From: a virus
Virus record (IMG/VR): IMGVR_UViG_3300017782_000185
Coordinates: 1 to 26,184 of that record
Strand: one strand, 5' to 3'
DNA: 26,184 bases
Shown: positions 6,228-12,315 of the stretch, piece after piece
How positions within the stretch are numbered: position 1 is the first letter of the stretch
Layout: each line of letters starts with the position of its first letter
The notes under the pieces: model-generated
Databases searched by the model: none
What the model saw: only the letters and a program-made list of their open reading frames with translations
What the model was told of the DNA's origin: nothing
Translations under genes and position numbers: made by a program

Positions 6228-7543
6228 GCCAAGATGTTGAGATAGATATAAACCCTCGCGAGCCCTTCCGAGAGTTTCTGACCACTAAAAAGAGGTGGTT
6301 AACGCTTGTATGCCATCGTAGAGCAGGTAAGACTGTAGCATCGGTGCAGAGGTTGGTATACTGCGCACTTACACACAAGCGAGCGGGCATGGATCATGCG
6401 CCATTGCGTTATGCCTACATTGCGCCCACACAGGTGCAGGCTAAGTCCATTTGTTGGCAATACTTCAAGCAGGCTTGTTCATCAATTCCAGACGTTAAGA
6501 TCAATGAGAGTGAACTGTCGGTGACATTCCCCAACCGAGCGCAGATTAAGCTATATTCGGGCGAGAGTTACGAGCGTATGCGGGGGCTATACTTTGACGG
6601 ATGTGTGAGCGATGAGGATGACGATATCCCTCAGAGCGCAATGAACTACGTGATTCTGCCATGTTTATTGGACTATTCGGGGTGGCATTGCTCAATGGGA
6701 ACGCCAAAGGGACGTGGAACGCTCTACAGGAACGTAAAGCGGGCAAAGACCGATGACAGTCGGTTCTGTCTCGTTCTCAGAGCCTCTACTAGCGGGATTA
6801 TCCCCAAAGATGACCTAGATGTGATCCGTGCAGAGATTGGCGAGGAAGCATATGCACAAGAGATGGAGTGCGATTTCAACGTGGCTAGGCAGGGAGCAAT
6901 CTACGCCAGTCACCTGCAAGACGCTGTTGACGATGGCAGGGTGTTCGACTTCACCCCAGACCAGTCTCACCTAGTGTTCACTACGTGGGATCTAGGCTCA
7001 CCCGCCAATACTGTCACATGTTACTGGCAAAAAATAGACCTTACCTATCGACTGATCGACTGTGACTTTGGTTTGGAGATGACTACAGCGGAGAGGGTGG
7101 CTCATATGTATGCGAAAGGCTATAACTTCGGACAACACTTCCTGCCACATGACGGTAAGACCAAGGGAGCGGACAATATGTCGTTCGCATCTAAACTGCG
7201 TGACGCTGGACTTCAGAACGTCGAGGTGCTAGACAATGCTGGACAAGGTGCTGAGGCTAAGCGTATCCGCTCCATGCATGACATCTTCCCCCAGATATAC
7301 TTCAATAAGACAGCTTTAGACGTTGAGGAAGGGATGTTTGACGCATTGCGTGACTACCACTACAAGGAACAGCGTATAGATGGACGTATCACCAGCAAGG
7401 TGGATCATGGCTTCGCTTCTCACTTTTGTGATGCCTTTGGCTACTTCTCCGAGGCACTAGCGTCTGGTCGTATGCGTTGCAACCTAACTAAGCGTGGCAT
7501 AGGCAGAGCCAAGTCATCACTTGGATCATCCATGCGTAGGTAG
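6224..7543 (+). CDS. terL: Terminase large subunit (ATPase and nuclease)
   Basis: A 439-aa packaging motor. The ATPase domain has Walker A CHRRAGKTVA at 30-39 and Walker B with Asp130-Glu131 (YFDGCVSDEDDDIP); the coupling segment GTPKGRG is at about 159-165. The C-terminal RNase H-like nuclease has Asp256 (TTWDLGSPANT), Asp310 (FLPHDGKTKG) and Asp403 (HFCDAFGYF), the acidic residues expected to bind the metal pair that cuts concatemers. Length is within the range for this family (420-600). It is translated by ATGA overlap with the small subunit. The closest general type is the large terminase with a compact nuclease seen in many podo- and siphoviruses; the packaging mode (ends or headful) cannot be told from this. 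Confidence 0.95.
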   Translation: MSQDVEIDINPREPFREFLTTKKRWLTLVCHRRAGKTVASVQRLVYCALTHKRAGMDHAPLRYAYIAPTQVQAKSICWQYFKQACSSIPDVKINESELSVTFPNRAQIKLYSGESYERMRGLYFDGCVSDEDDDIPQSAMNYVILPCLLDYSGWHCSMGTPKGRGTLYRNVKRAKTDDSRFCLVLRASTSGIIPKDDLDVIRAEIGEEAYAQEMECDFNVARQGAIYASHLQDAVDDGRVFDFTPDQSHLVFTTWDLGSPANTVTCYWQKIDLTYRLIDCDFGLEMTTAERVAHMYAKGYNFGQHFLPHDGKTKGADNMSFASKLRDAGLQNVEVLDNAGQGAEAKRIRSMHDIFPQIYFNKTALDVEEGMFDALRDYHYKEQRIDGRITSKVDHGFASHFCDAFGYFSEALASGRMRCNLTKRGIGRAKSSLGSSMRR

Positions 7544-7551
7544 AGTCCAAT

Positions 7552-7583
7552 ATTTCACGTATTGACCTGCCAACTTGTGAAAT
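7552..7583. promoter_or_regulatory. Inverted repeat downstream of the large terminase
   Basis: ATTTCAC (7552-7558) and GTGAAAT (7577-7583) form a perfect 7-bp inverted repeat 18 bp apart, in the 103-base gap before the portal operon. It encloses TTGACCT, which is itself mirrored by AGGTCAA at 7617-7623 in the promoter. There is no T tract, so an operator is more likely than a terminator. Confidence 0.35.
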
Positions 7584-7610
7584 GATGTCCTTACATTGTG
7601 ATCACTAAGC

Positions 7611-7640
7611 TTGACAAGGTCAACGTATTTATGTTATGAA
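7611..7640 (+). promoter_or_regulatory. Promoter placing +1 on the ATG at 7647
   Basis: A consensus TTGACA (7611-7616), 18-bp spacer and TATGAA (7635-7640), then six bases (CAGTGC) and ATG. The predicted first base is the A of the start codon. The -35 box forms the dyad TTGAC-aag-GTCAA, and the palindrome GTGATCAC lies just upstream at 7598-7605, both plausible operator sites. Confidence 0.6.
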
Positions 7641-7646
7641 CAGTGC

Positions 7647-7832
7647 ATGGGCAGTAAACCGAAAGCACCGAAACCAGCCGCACCTCAAGCACAGATGGTA
7701 GACCTACAGTCAGAGGGCGAGCGATCTGGAGTCTCAAACTTTGAGGCAGAGCTAAAGAAGCGTAGAAAGCAGACACAGACCAAGATGGCAGGCGAGACTG
7801 GCGGATATGGTGGTAACACACAACTAGGATAA
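7647..7832 (+). CDS. 61-aa small protein preceding the portal
   Basis: The protein starts MGSKPKAPKPAAPQAQ, a Pro/Ala/Lys-rich flexible stretch, and ends with KKRRKQTQTKMAGETGGYGG. Short proteins with a 'KAPKP' beginning and a basic, then glycine-rich tail are common next to portal or internal virion genes in podoviruses, where they are usually small structural or unassigned proteins. The frame could extend to a TTG at 7611, but that TTG is the -35 box of the promoter, so the ATG at 7647 is chosen. The portal GTG follows its stop without a gap. Confidence 0.65.
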   Translation: MGSKPKAPKPAAPQAQMVDLQSEGERSGVSNFEAELKKRRKQTQTKMAGETGGYGGNTQLG

Positions 7833-9479
7833 GTGGACGGACAATACGTCATATCCAAGCGTGATGCGCTAAAGCATTACCGCGCACCGCACGAGCAACT
7901 CTGGGATGAGGTAGCAGAGCTATCCATGCCGAGGAAGGTCTCTATTGCAGGTGGGCAAGGGACTCTCCCGCCCATGATCGACTCCGCTCAACTGCATGAC
8001 AGCACGCTACGCACTGCGTCATTGATGCTTGCCAATGGATTCTGCTCTCTCGTGACCCCTCGTGAGGAGGTATGGCACAATCTGACCCCACCTAAGGCAC
8101 TGCGTGAGAACGACAGTGTCATCAAGTTTTATCGTGAATGCTCCGAGGAGATCACGTATCGCCTAGAGCAATCCAACTTCTACACAGAGATCCAAGAGGT
8201 CTACCTAGACAGATCCGCAATGGGAACTGGTCTGGACTTCTCCGAGTGGGATGCAGAGAACGAGGAGTTAAACTTCCGTCATCTACCCATCGGCACGTAT
8301 TACATCGGTCAAGACCATCGTGGGCGCTGTGATGCAGTCGTTTACGAGTGTAATTACACCGCAGTGCAGGCGGCAGGCGAGTTTGGTATTGAGAACCTGC
8401 CAGAGAAGCTACAGCGTGAAGCTAAAGACCCTAAGTGCAATGAGAGTCATGTATTCGTCATCTGTGTGGATAAGGTCAACGCATGGGAGGAACAGTCACC
8501 ATTCCCATACAAGATGGTCTGCGCCCATGAGGACAGTAAGAAGATCGTTCATGAGCAGGGATACTACGAGATGCCTGCACACGTCACACGCTACCTTAAG
8601 TGGGGTAATAGCCCGTATGGCTTTGCACCTACATGGGTAGCACTGCCAGAGGCGCATAAGCTTTCATTCCTACAGAAACAGATGGACGTGCTTGCTGAGA
8701 AAGCGGCAAACCCACCGATACTTGCACCTGCCAGCATGGAGGGTGAAATTGGCGTAGGAGCACTGGATATTACCTATGTTAACGACCTAGATCCAAACCG
8801 CTCGCCACGTGAATGGCAGACGGCAGGACGTTACGACATCGGACAAGACAGAATTGAACAGAAGAAGAAGGCAATCATGGAGATCATGCACGGAGATCTG
8901 TTCAGACTCTTTGCTCAGATTGAGCGTCAGATGACTGCGACCGAAGCCACACTGCGACAGGCAGAGAAGGTGATGCAGTTTAGCCCGACATTCTCACGTC
9001 TGACTAGCGAATACCTTGACCCTAAGCTACGTAGAATCTTCTCAATCCTATGGAGGCAGGGTGTCATGCCCGAAGCACCAGAGGAGATCCAGATGGTCAC
9101 ACAGGATCGTAGCGTAGTAGTTCCAGTTCCGAACATCGCCTACAATAACCGAATTTCACTAGCCATTAAAGCCCAGCAGAACACAGCATACGCTGAGTTT
9201 ATGGCAATGAACCAGTCCACTGTCGAGATGAACCCAGAGATTCTGGATAACCTAGATGGTGACGCACACTTCCGTGATAGCTGGCGTAATGCTGGACTGC
9301 CCGAAGACGGACTACGCTCACAAGAAGAGGTAGCAGAGACACGACAAGCTAGGGCAGAGCAACAAGCTCAAATGCAACAGATGGAGCAAGCACAACAAGC
9401 CGCATCAATGCTTAAGGACGCATCAGCCGCCAATGGTGGCGAGATCCCCGAAGGTATAGGTGAGGCACTGCAAGGATAA
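7833..9479 (+). CDS. Head-tail connector (portal), T7 gp8-like
   Basis: A 548-aa protein, close to T7 gp8 in size, that should form the dodecameric ring through which DNA enters and leaves the capsid. Typical segments are EQLWDEVAELSMPR near 20-33, DSTLRTASLMLANGF (about 56-70), a 'TPPREEVWHNL'-like region, FRHLPIGTYYIGQD (about 149-162), GNSPYGFAPTWVALPEAHKL, and the helical ATEATLRQAEK followed by the crown-like C-terminus rich in Gln and Met. It starts with GTG directly after the previous TAA (TAAGTG) with AGGA three bases upstream; the next in-frame ATG would delete conserved sequence. The Gln-rich tail (EQQAQMQQMEQAQQA) may be disordered. Confidence 0.92.
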   Translation: MDGQYVISKRDALKHYRAPHEQLWDEVAELSMPRKVSIAGGQGTLPPMIDSAQLHDSTLRTASLMLANGFCSLVTPREEVWHNLTPPKALRENDSVIKFYRECSEEITYRLEQSNFYTEIQEVYLDRSAMGTGLDFSEWDAENEELNFRHLPIGTYYIGQDHRGRCDAVVYECNYTAVQAAGEFGIENLPEKLQREAKDPKCNESHVFVICVDKVNAWEEQSPFPYKMVCAHEDSKKIVHEQGYYEMPAHVTRYLKWGNSPYGFAPTWVALPEAHKLSFLQKQMDVLAEKAANPPILAPASMEGEIGVGALDITYVNDLDPNRSPREWQTAGRYDIGQDRIEQKKKAIMEIMHGDLFRLFAQIERQMTATEATLRQAEKVMQFSPTFSRLTSEYLDPKLRRIFSILWRQGVMPEAPEEIQMVTQDRSVVVPVPNIAYNNRISLAIKAQQNTAYAEFMAMNQSTVEMNPEILDNLDGDAHFRDSWRNAGLPEDGLRSQEEVAETRQARAEQQAQMQQMEQAQQAASMLKDASAANGGEIPEGIGEALQG

Positions 9480-9727
9480 TGAGAAAAATAACACAAGAGA
9501 TAGCAGATGCCGCTGAGGACTGCTTAAACACAAAGAATGGGGAGATGCTCATGGCATTTCTCGTTAAGGAGTTTGGATTAATGGAGCGAACCTTCCAACT
9601 TGATGGACAAGGTAAAGTATCACCAATCAATGCCGCCATACGTGATGGCGAGCGTGGCGTGGTAGGTCTGCTGTTCAAGCTTAAGCAACAACAAACATTC
9701 AATCCCAATGAAAAAGAAAACGGCTAA
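9479..9727 (+). CDS. Bbp19-like small phage protein
   Basis: An 82-aa protein located between portal and scaffold. Its pattern, CLNTKNGEMLMAFLVKEFG followed by an insert and AIRDGERGVVGLLFKL, fits the Bbp19-type family of podoviruses ('...L.T..G...L..LL...G........ ...G.R..G..L...L'). The role is unknown, though its place is constant near head genes. The ATG overlaps the portal stop (TAATG) with AAGGA immediately before. The last 20 bases overlap the start of the next gene. Moderately sure of the family because only the spacing of hydrophobic and glycine residues was used. Confidence 0.6.
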   Translation: MRKITQEIADAAEDCLNTKNGEMLMAFLVKEFGLMERTFQLDGQGKVSPINAAIRDGERGVVGLLFKLKQQQTFNPNEKENG

Positions 9728-10052
9728 GAAGAAGGTAGCACGCAAGACTACTAAGAAGGTGGCTAAGAAGGTGGCAAAGAAGGTTGAAGAACCTATTGCA
9801 GACATTGGTCTTGAGCCTATGGATAAGCCACTAATGGACATTGATGGCGATCCGATCACTCCGATTGAGCTATTCAAGCAGGGAAATGGCGCATGGTATG
9901 GCGAACTTAACCCTCCAGTAGTGCTGTGGCGCATGGAGCATTGGTCTAAGGAAGCGTTCAGCGACAAATACGGACACAAAACCGAGCTACTTGAATTCAT
10001 TTTTGACAAACACGACTTGATTTATGACAGAAACAACAGCACCAGCGGGTAG
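9708..10052 (+). CDS. 114-aa protein with histone H1-like lysine tail
   Basis: The first 26 residues are almost all Lys, Ala, Val and Thr (KKKTAKKKVARKTTKKVAKK), like bacterial histone H1-like tails and certain phage structural proteins. A short acidic region follows (IADIGLEPMDKPLMDIDGD), then a compact C-terminal part with PITPIELFKQGNGAWYGEL and VVLWRMEHWSKEAF. The gene overlaps the Bbp19-like gene upstream and the scaffold gene downstream (10024-10052), which supports translation. The basic tail would bind packaged DNA or nucleic acid non-specifically; whether it is in the virion is not known. No known domain is recognised in the C-terminal half. Confidence 0.65.
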   Translation: MKKKTAKKKVARKTTKKVAKKVAKKVEEPIADIGLEPMDKPLMDIDGDPITPIELFKQGNGAWYGELNPPVVLWRMEHWSKEAFSDKYGHKTELLEFIFDKHDLIYDRNNSTSG

Positions 10053-10998
10053 CGGAGAGGCATCAGCCCCAGCACCCGACACCAGCACAGCGTCACCAGA
10101 AACCAGCACAGGGTCAGTAGATCCATATGCAGGTGCATCTACCAGTGAAACTGTTCAAACGTCCCCAGAGGCTTCCATGAGCCAACCAGAGGGTATTATC
10201 AACCAGCTATACACCGCAGAGGGTGGATTGTCTGAGAACTACACCGATCTTCTCAAGGAGAATGGTATGGAATCACTAACCAATACTGTAGCCAAGTATA
10301 AGTCTGCGGATGGTCTGCTCAAAGGGGCGGCTAATCTTGTCAACTTTGCAGGTAAAAAGGTTGAAGGCGTAGTAGTTCCAAATGAGGGTAGCTCAGAGCA
10401 AGAGGTGGCCGATTACCGCAAGGCTATTGGCGTGCCAGAGTCTGCTACCGAGTATGATCTACGTCTCGACAACCTTCCCGAAGGTCTGGACTGGAATGAT
10501 AACTTGGCAGAGCAGTGGGGCGGAGTGTTCCATGAGGCTGGTCTAAACCAAGAGCAGGCACAAAAGCTTTCACAGGCATACAGCGATATTACATCTCAGC
10601 AACTTGAGGAGGCTACAGGCAAGCTAAATGAGCAGTCTGAGTTGACCATGCAAGAGCAACAGGCATCGCTACAAAAGCAATGGGGGCGTGAATACGACCG
10701 CAACCTGCAATCTGCTGTAGACATGGCAGAGGTAGTTGGCTTTGACATGGAAAACTCTTCCGATATGCAAGCGGTAAGGCATCCAAAAGTGATGAATATG
10801 CTACTAGCTAAGTCTCAATCTATGCAGGAGCAACCATTACCACGAAATGGCGCACCTACGTCAAGCGGTTTAAACAGTCCAAAAGCGCAAGCAGACGCTA
10901 TCTATGCCAAACACAATGGGCAAATACATCTTGCACCACCAGAGGCGCAGAAGGCATACGCAGAGCTACGCAAGCTAGGATACCAGCAAGAACGTTAA
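10024..10998 (+). CDS. Capsid assembly scaffolding protein
   Basis: A 324-aa protein directly ahead of the capsid gene region. The N-terminal ~55 residues are Ser/Thr/Ala/Pro-rich and disordered (SGEASAPAPDTSTASPETST). The middle resembles phage scaffold proteins with YKSADGLLKGAANLVNFAGKK-type spacing, followed by VPNEGSSEQEVADYRKAIGVPESATEYDL, a pattern common in podovirus scaffolds. The C-terminal half is strongly helical and Gln-rich (QEQAQKLSQAYSDI, ELTMQEQQASLQKQWG). Scaffolds guide coat assembly around the portal and then leave. It starts inside the previous gene without a ribosome binding site and is followed 14 bases later by a terminator. Confidence 0.85.
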   Translation: MTETTAPAGSGEASAPAPDTSTASPETSTGSVDPYAGASTSETVQTSPEASMSQPEGIINQLYTAEGGLSENYTDLLKENGMESLTNTVAKYKSADGLLKGAANLVNFAGKKVEGVVVPNEGSSEQEVADYRKAIGVPESATEYDLRLDNLPEGLDWNDNLAEQWGGVFHEAGLNQEQAQKLSQAYSDITSQQLEEATGKLNEQSELTMQEQQASLQKQWGREYDRNLQSAVDMAEVVGFDMENSSDMQAVRHPKVMNMLLAKSQSMQEQPLPRNGAPTSSGLNSPKAQADAIYAKHNGQIHLAPPEAQKAYAELRKLGYQQER

Positions 10999-11012
10999 TT
11001 TGTTAACAATAG

Positions 11013-11055
11013 GGTGGACTCGGGTTGTTGTGTTCCCGAGTTCGCCCACCTTTAT
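11013..11055 (+). terminator. Terminator after the scaffold gene
   Basis: GGTGG-ACTCGGG (11013-11024) pairs with CCCGAGT-(TCGC)-CCACC (11035-11050): 12 pairs with one 4-base bulge and a 10-base loop, followed by TTTAT. The T tract is short. It separates the portal-scaffold transcript from the capsid region. Confidence 0.75.
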
Positions 11056-11065
11056 ACGGATAAAA

Positions 11066-11278
11066 ATGGATAAAGAATTACAACCATCGTCATCACAGAA
11101 CGATATTACTGGCGATCACATTATCACAGGAGTGAGTAATGAAACCTACCGAAAAGGCTGGGATCGTATATTTGGGGAAAAGTATGAACCAAATAATGAG
11201 TCGAATGACCCCAATGATGGGTCTAAAGGCTGTCACGACTGGAGTGAGGACAAGCCAAGGAATAAGTGGATTAGGTAG
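11066..11278 (+). CDS. 70-aa small phage protein with YRxGWDRIFG motif
   Basis: The ATG at 11066 follows the terminator by 10 bases; upstream codons in the same frame belong to the terminator. The product is acidic and polar, with TGVSNETYRKGWDRIFGEKY in the middle. A 'YR..(W/Y)DRIFG' motif occurs in small proteins near head genes of marine podoviruses (from memory, not searched). The tail NESNDPNDGSKGCHDWSEDK is probably disordered. The last codons (WIR, then TAG) overlap the first copy of a direct repeat. A different forward frame (11139-11459) overlaps most of it but has poorer composition and spans the repeats, so this frame is preferred. Confidence 0.55.
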   Translation: MDKELQPSSSQNDITGDHIITGVSNETYRKGWDRIFGEKYEPNNESNDPNDGSKGCHDWSEDKPRNKWIR

Positions 11279-11302
11279 ACAGATAGTCTTTAATCACTTT
11301 AA
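11268..11302. repeat. 35-bp direct repeat, copy 1
   Basis: Identical at 34 of 35 bases to 11325-11359, with only a 22-bp gap between the copies (57-bp period). Read on the minus strand it repeats the codons for KVIKDYLST plus the TAA stop of the minus-strand gene, so it is a second copy of that gene's 3' end. The following 22 bases also show weak similarity to the sequence after copy 2. Confidence 0.9.
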
Positions 11303-11324
11303 AACATCCATTACGGATTATCAA

Positions 11325-11359
11325 GGATTAGGTAGACAGGTAGTCTTTAATCACTTTAA
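11325..11359. repeat. 35-bp direct repeat, copy 2
   Basis: The copy that forms the actual 3' end of the minus-strand gene (stop at 11328-11330). It differs from copy 1 by one base (AGGTAG against AGATAG). Confidence 0.9.
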
Positions 11360-11546
11360 TTTGATCCTTAGGTATCTGAGAGCAGGTCTTAACCACCCAA
11401 TTAAGATATGGTTTGGGTATCTTGTCGCTTGTAATGCCTTTGTATTTACCAAAGGTTAAGGCGAACCTTTTAGAGTTACCTATTACTGGCTGAGAGTATA
11501 TACCCTCATGCCTATCCCCTTTAGTAATGCGTCTGTTGTGCTTCAT
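11328..11546 (-). CDS. DUF3820-like small protein, only minus-strand gene
   Basis: A 72-aa protein read against the direction of every other gene. Its centre, ALTFGKYKG...DKIPKPYLNWVVKT, fits the DUF3820 pattern ('FGK.KG....IP..YL.W......'), a small domain also found at the C-terminus of some exonuclease X-like proteins and in phages. Function is unknown, possibly nucleic-acid linked. The N-terminus (MKHNRRITKGDRHEG) is basic. The ATG has no Shine-Dalgarno site and the frame continues upstream past a TAA. Its last ten codons, stop included, are duplicated just downstream. It looks like an acquired cargo (moron-like) gene between the scaffold and capsid genes. The family call rests on one clear motif. 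Confidence 0.65.
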   Translation of the reverse strand: MKHNRRITKGDRHEGIYSQPVIGNSKRFALTFGKYKGITSDKIPKPYLNWVVKTCSQIPKDQIKVIKDYLST

Positions 11547-11564
11547 TTGCTTATGTTTAATTGG

Positions 11565-11753
11565 TTAATATCCTATTAGATGTTTTAGCCTATCAACATC
11601 CAGTAAGTAAAGATACCCCTTAAAAGAGATACCGATTTTACATACTGAACATTGGATTGGTCATTCTCCTTTTAGAGAGGTTTTGAGCCGTTGACTAGCA
11701 AAGTTTGATACAGGTAAGCCATGACTCTTACGAGCCTTTACAACCTGCCAGAA
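11565..11753 (-). pseudogene. Decayed minus-strand coding frame upstream of the DUF3820-like gene
   Basis: In the same minus frame as the 11328-11546 gene, two further open stretches lie upstream. One (11568-11660) has a CSVC pair followed by LDVDRLKHLIGY; the other (11664-11753) has KARKSHGLPVSNFASQRLKT. They are separated by TAA (11565-11567) and TGA (11661-11663). Neither has a start codon in frame, yet the composition looks protein-like. AAAAGGAGAATG on the minus strand near 11665 offers a good start in a neighbouring frame that stops after eight codons. This suggests a broken zinc-ribbon or HNH-type gene, but random open sequence is a real alternative. Confidence 0.25.
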
Positions 11754-11994
11754 CTAGATCCAGCCAAGACACACATCTAAGTGCCTTGGAGCTTTTGTTC
11801 TTACGAACGTCACACATATAGACTGGAAACTATATGGTTGGCGGTAGCGGAGAGCAACTGATCATCAGAAATTACTGTCCGCATTGTAATGCATATATGT
11901 TGCAGGTGCATGACCTGTGGGTAAAAAGAAACCCCAGTAAGTGGATACGGCACCTACTGGGGAATTATACTATTATGAAACGGCTCTTTCGAGC
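11711..11994. other. Hairpin-rich interval, possible structured RNA
   Basis: At least six good stem-loops follow one another. They are GTAAG/CTTAC (11714-11731); GTTC/GAAC (11797-11808); CATATAG/CTATATG with an 8-base loop (11815-11836); GCGGA/TCCGC (11847-11882) enclosing CTGA/TCAG; CAGGT/ACCTG (11903-11917); CCCCAGTA/TACTGGGG (11932-11962); and GCTC-TTTC-GAGC (11983-11994). No known RNA family or tRNA is recognised. It may be a noncoding RNA, an RNA control region, or chance enrichment in A/T- and G/C-mixed DNA. Confidence 0.35.
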
Positions 11995-12004
11995 AACACT
12001 ATAA
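11834..12004 (+). CDS. Possible 56-aa CxxC protein
   Basis: An ORF beginning MVGGSGEQLIIRNYCPHCNA and continuing with MLQVHDLWVKRNPSKW. The CPHC pair could be half of a zinc ribbon; GGA lies about eight bases before the ATG. However, the ATG sits in the 3' arm of the CATATAG hairpin and the ORF spans several stem-loops, including a near-perfect 8-bp stem, which argues for RNA structure rather than coding. It could be a translated ORF under structural control, a fragment, or chance. Confidence 0.25.
   Translation: MVGGSGEQLIIRNYCPHCNAYMLQVHDLWVKRNPSKWIRHLLGNYTIMKRLFRATL
11922..11962 (-). terminator. Terminator-like hairpin, minus-strand orientation
   Basis: CCCCAGTA (11932-11939) pairs perfectly with TACTGGGG (11955-11962), and GTG/CAC extends it inward. 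Read on the minus strand, the stem is followed by TTTCTTTTTA, a good T tract. On the plus strand the following bases are only A/T-mixed. It could stop minus-strand transcripts coming from the capsid side before they reach the DUF3820-like gene. Confidence 0.5.
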
Positions 12005-12077
12005 AAAAACTCCGAAGCTCCGTGTCAACCTCTGCACTGATAATGACATAGATCCATAGCATGGTCAACATCTAATT

Positions 12078-12091
12078 TGCACTAAAGTGCA
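12078..12091. promoter_or_regulatory. Palindrome upstream of the capsid promoter
   Basis: TGCACT-AA-AGTGCA is a perfect 6-bp inverted repeat ending 14 bases before the -35 box of the capsid promoter. Looser complementarity (CAACATCTAA before, TTAGTTGGATGT after) extends it. Position suggests an operator or an upstream terminator without a T tract. Confidence 0.45.
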
Positions 12092-12105
12092 TTTAGTTGG
12101 ATGTA

Positions 12106-12134
12106 TTGACTTTGTATTATTTTTGTGTTATGAA
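12106..12134 (+). promoter_or_regulatory. Promoter of the capsid gene
   Basis: TTGACT (12106-12111), 17-bp T-rich spacer and TATGAA (12129-12134). The -10 context GTTATGAA is the same as in the portal promoter at 7633-7640. Transcription would start near 12141, leaving a leader of about 175 bases, unlike the leaderless promoters upstream. Confidence 0.65.
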
Positions 12135-12201
12135 TAAGACGTTCAAACGAAGGACACTGCCGAATTAGTTTTATTTAAAGGATAGAATTAGGACGCACCC
12201 T

Positions 12202-12264
12202 GATCAAGAACGCCAATCTACCCGATTAGCGACCGCTTAAACTAAGCGATACTCTTGCTCAATC
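12202..12264 (+). promoter_or_regulatory. Structured leader of the capsid message
   Basis: Within the 175-base leader, CGCTTA/TAAGCG (12234-12248, 3-base loop) forms a hairpin. Around it CAAGA (12205-12209) pairs with TCTTG (12253-12257) and GAT (12202-12204) with ATC (12262-12264). No long ORF lies in the leader; the last 40 bases are A/T-rich and unstructured up to the ATG. It could stabilise the message or help initiation without a Shine-Dalgarno site. Confidence 0.35.
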
Positions 12265-12315
12265 TGGTGCAACAAAACCTAATTATTATCATTAAAATTA
12301 TAACAAACTAATATC

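Noticed and set aside
11139-11459. Forward ORF of 106 codons overlapping the small 11066 gene and the minus-strand gene
   Set aside because: It runs through the duplicated repeat (giving GLGRQIVFNHF twice) and lies opposite the DUF3820-like gene; the two other frames show better protein patterns.
11565-11753. Reading the minus-strand TGA and TAA as sense codons (recoded genetic code)
   Set aside because: All other genes in the window use TGA, TAA and TAG as ordinary stops at sensible ends, so recoding in one place is not supported.
11641-12000. tRNA genes in the long noncoding interval
   Set aside because: No stretch has the T-arm GTTCRANYC pattern with a matching acceptor stem; hairpins are isolated.
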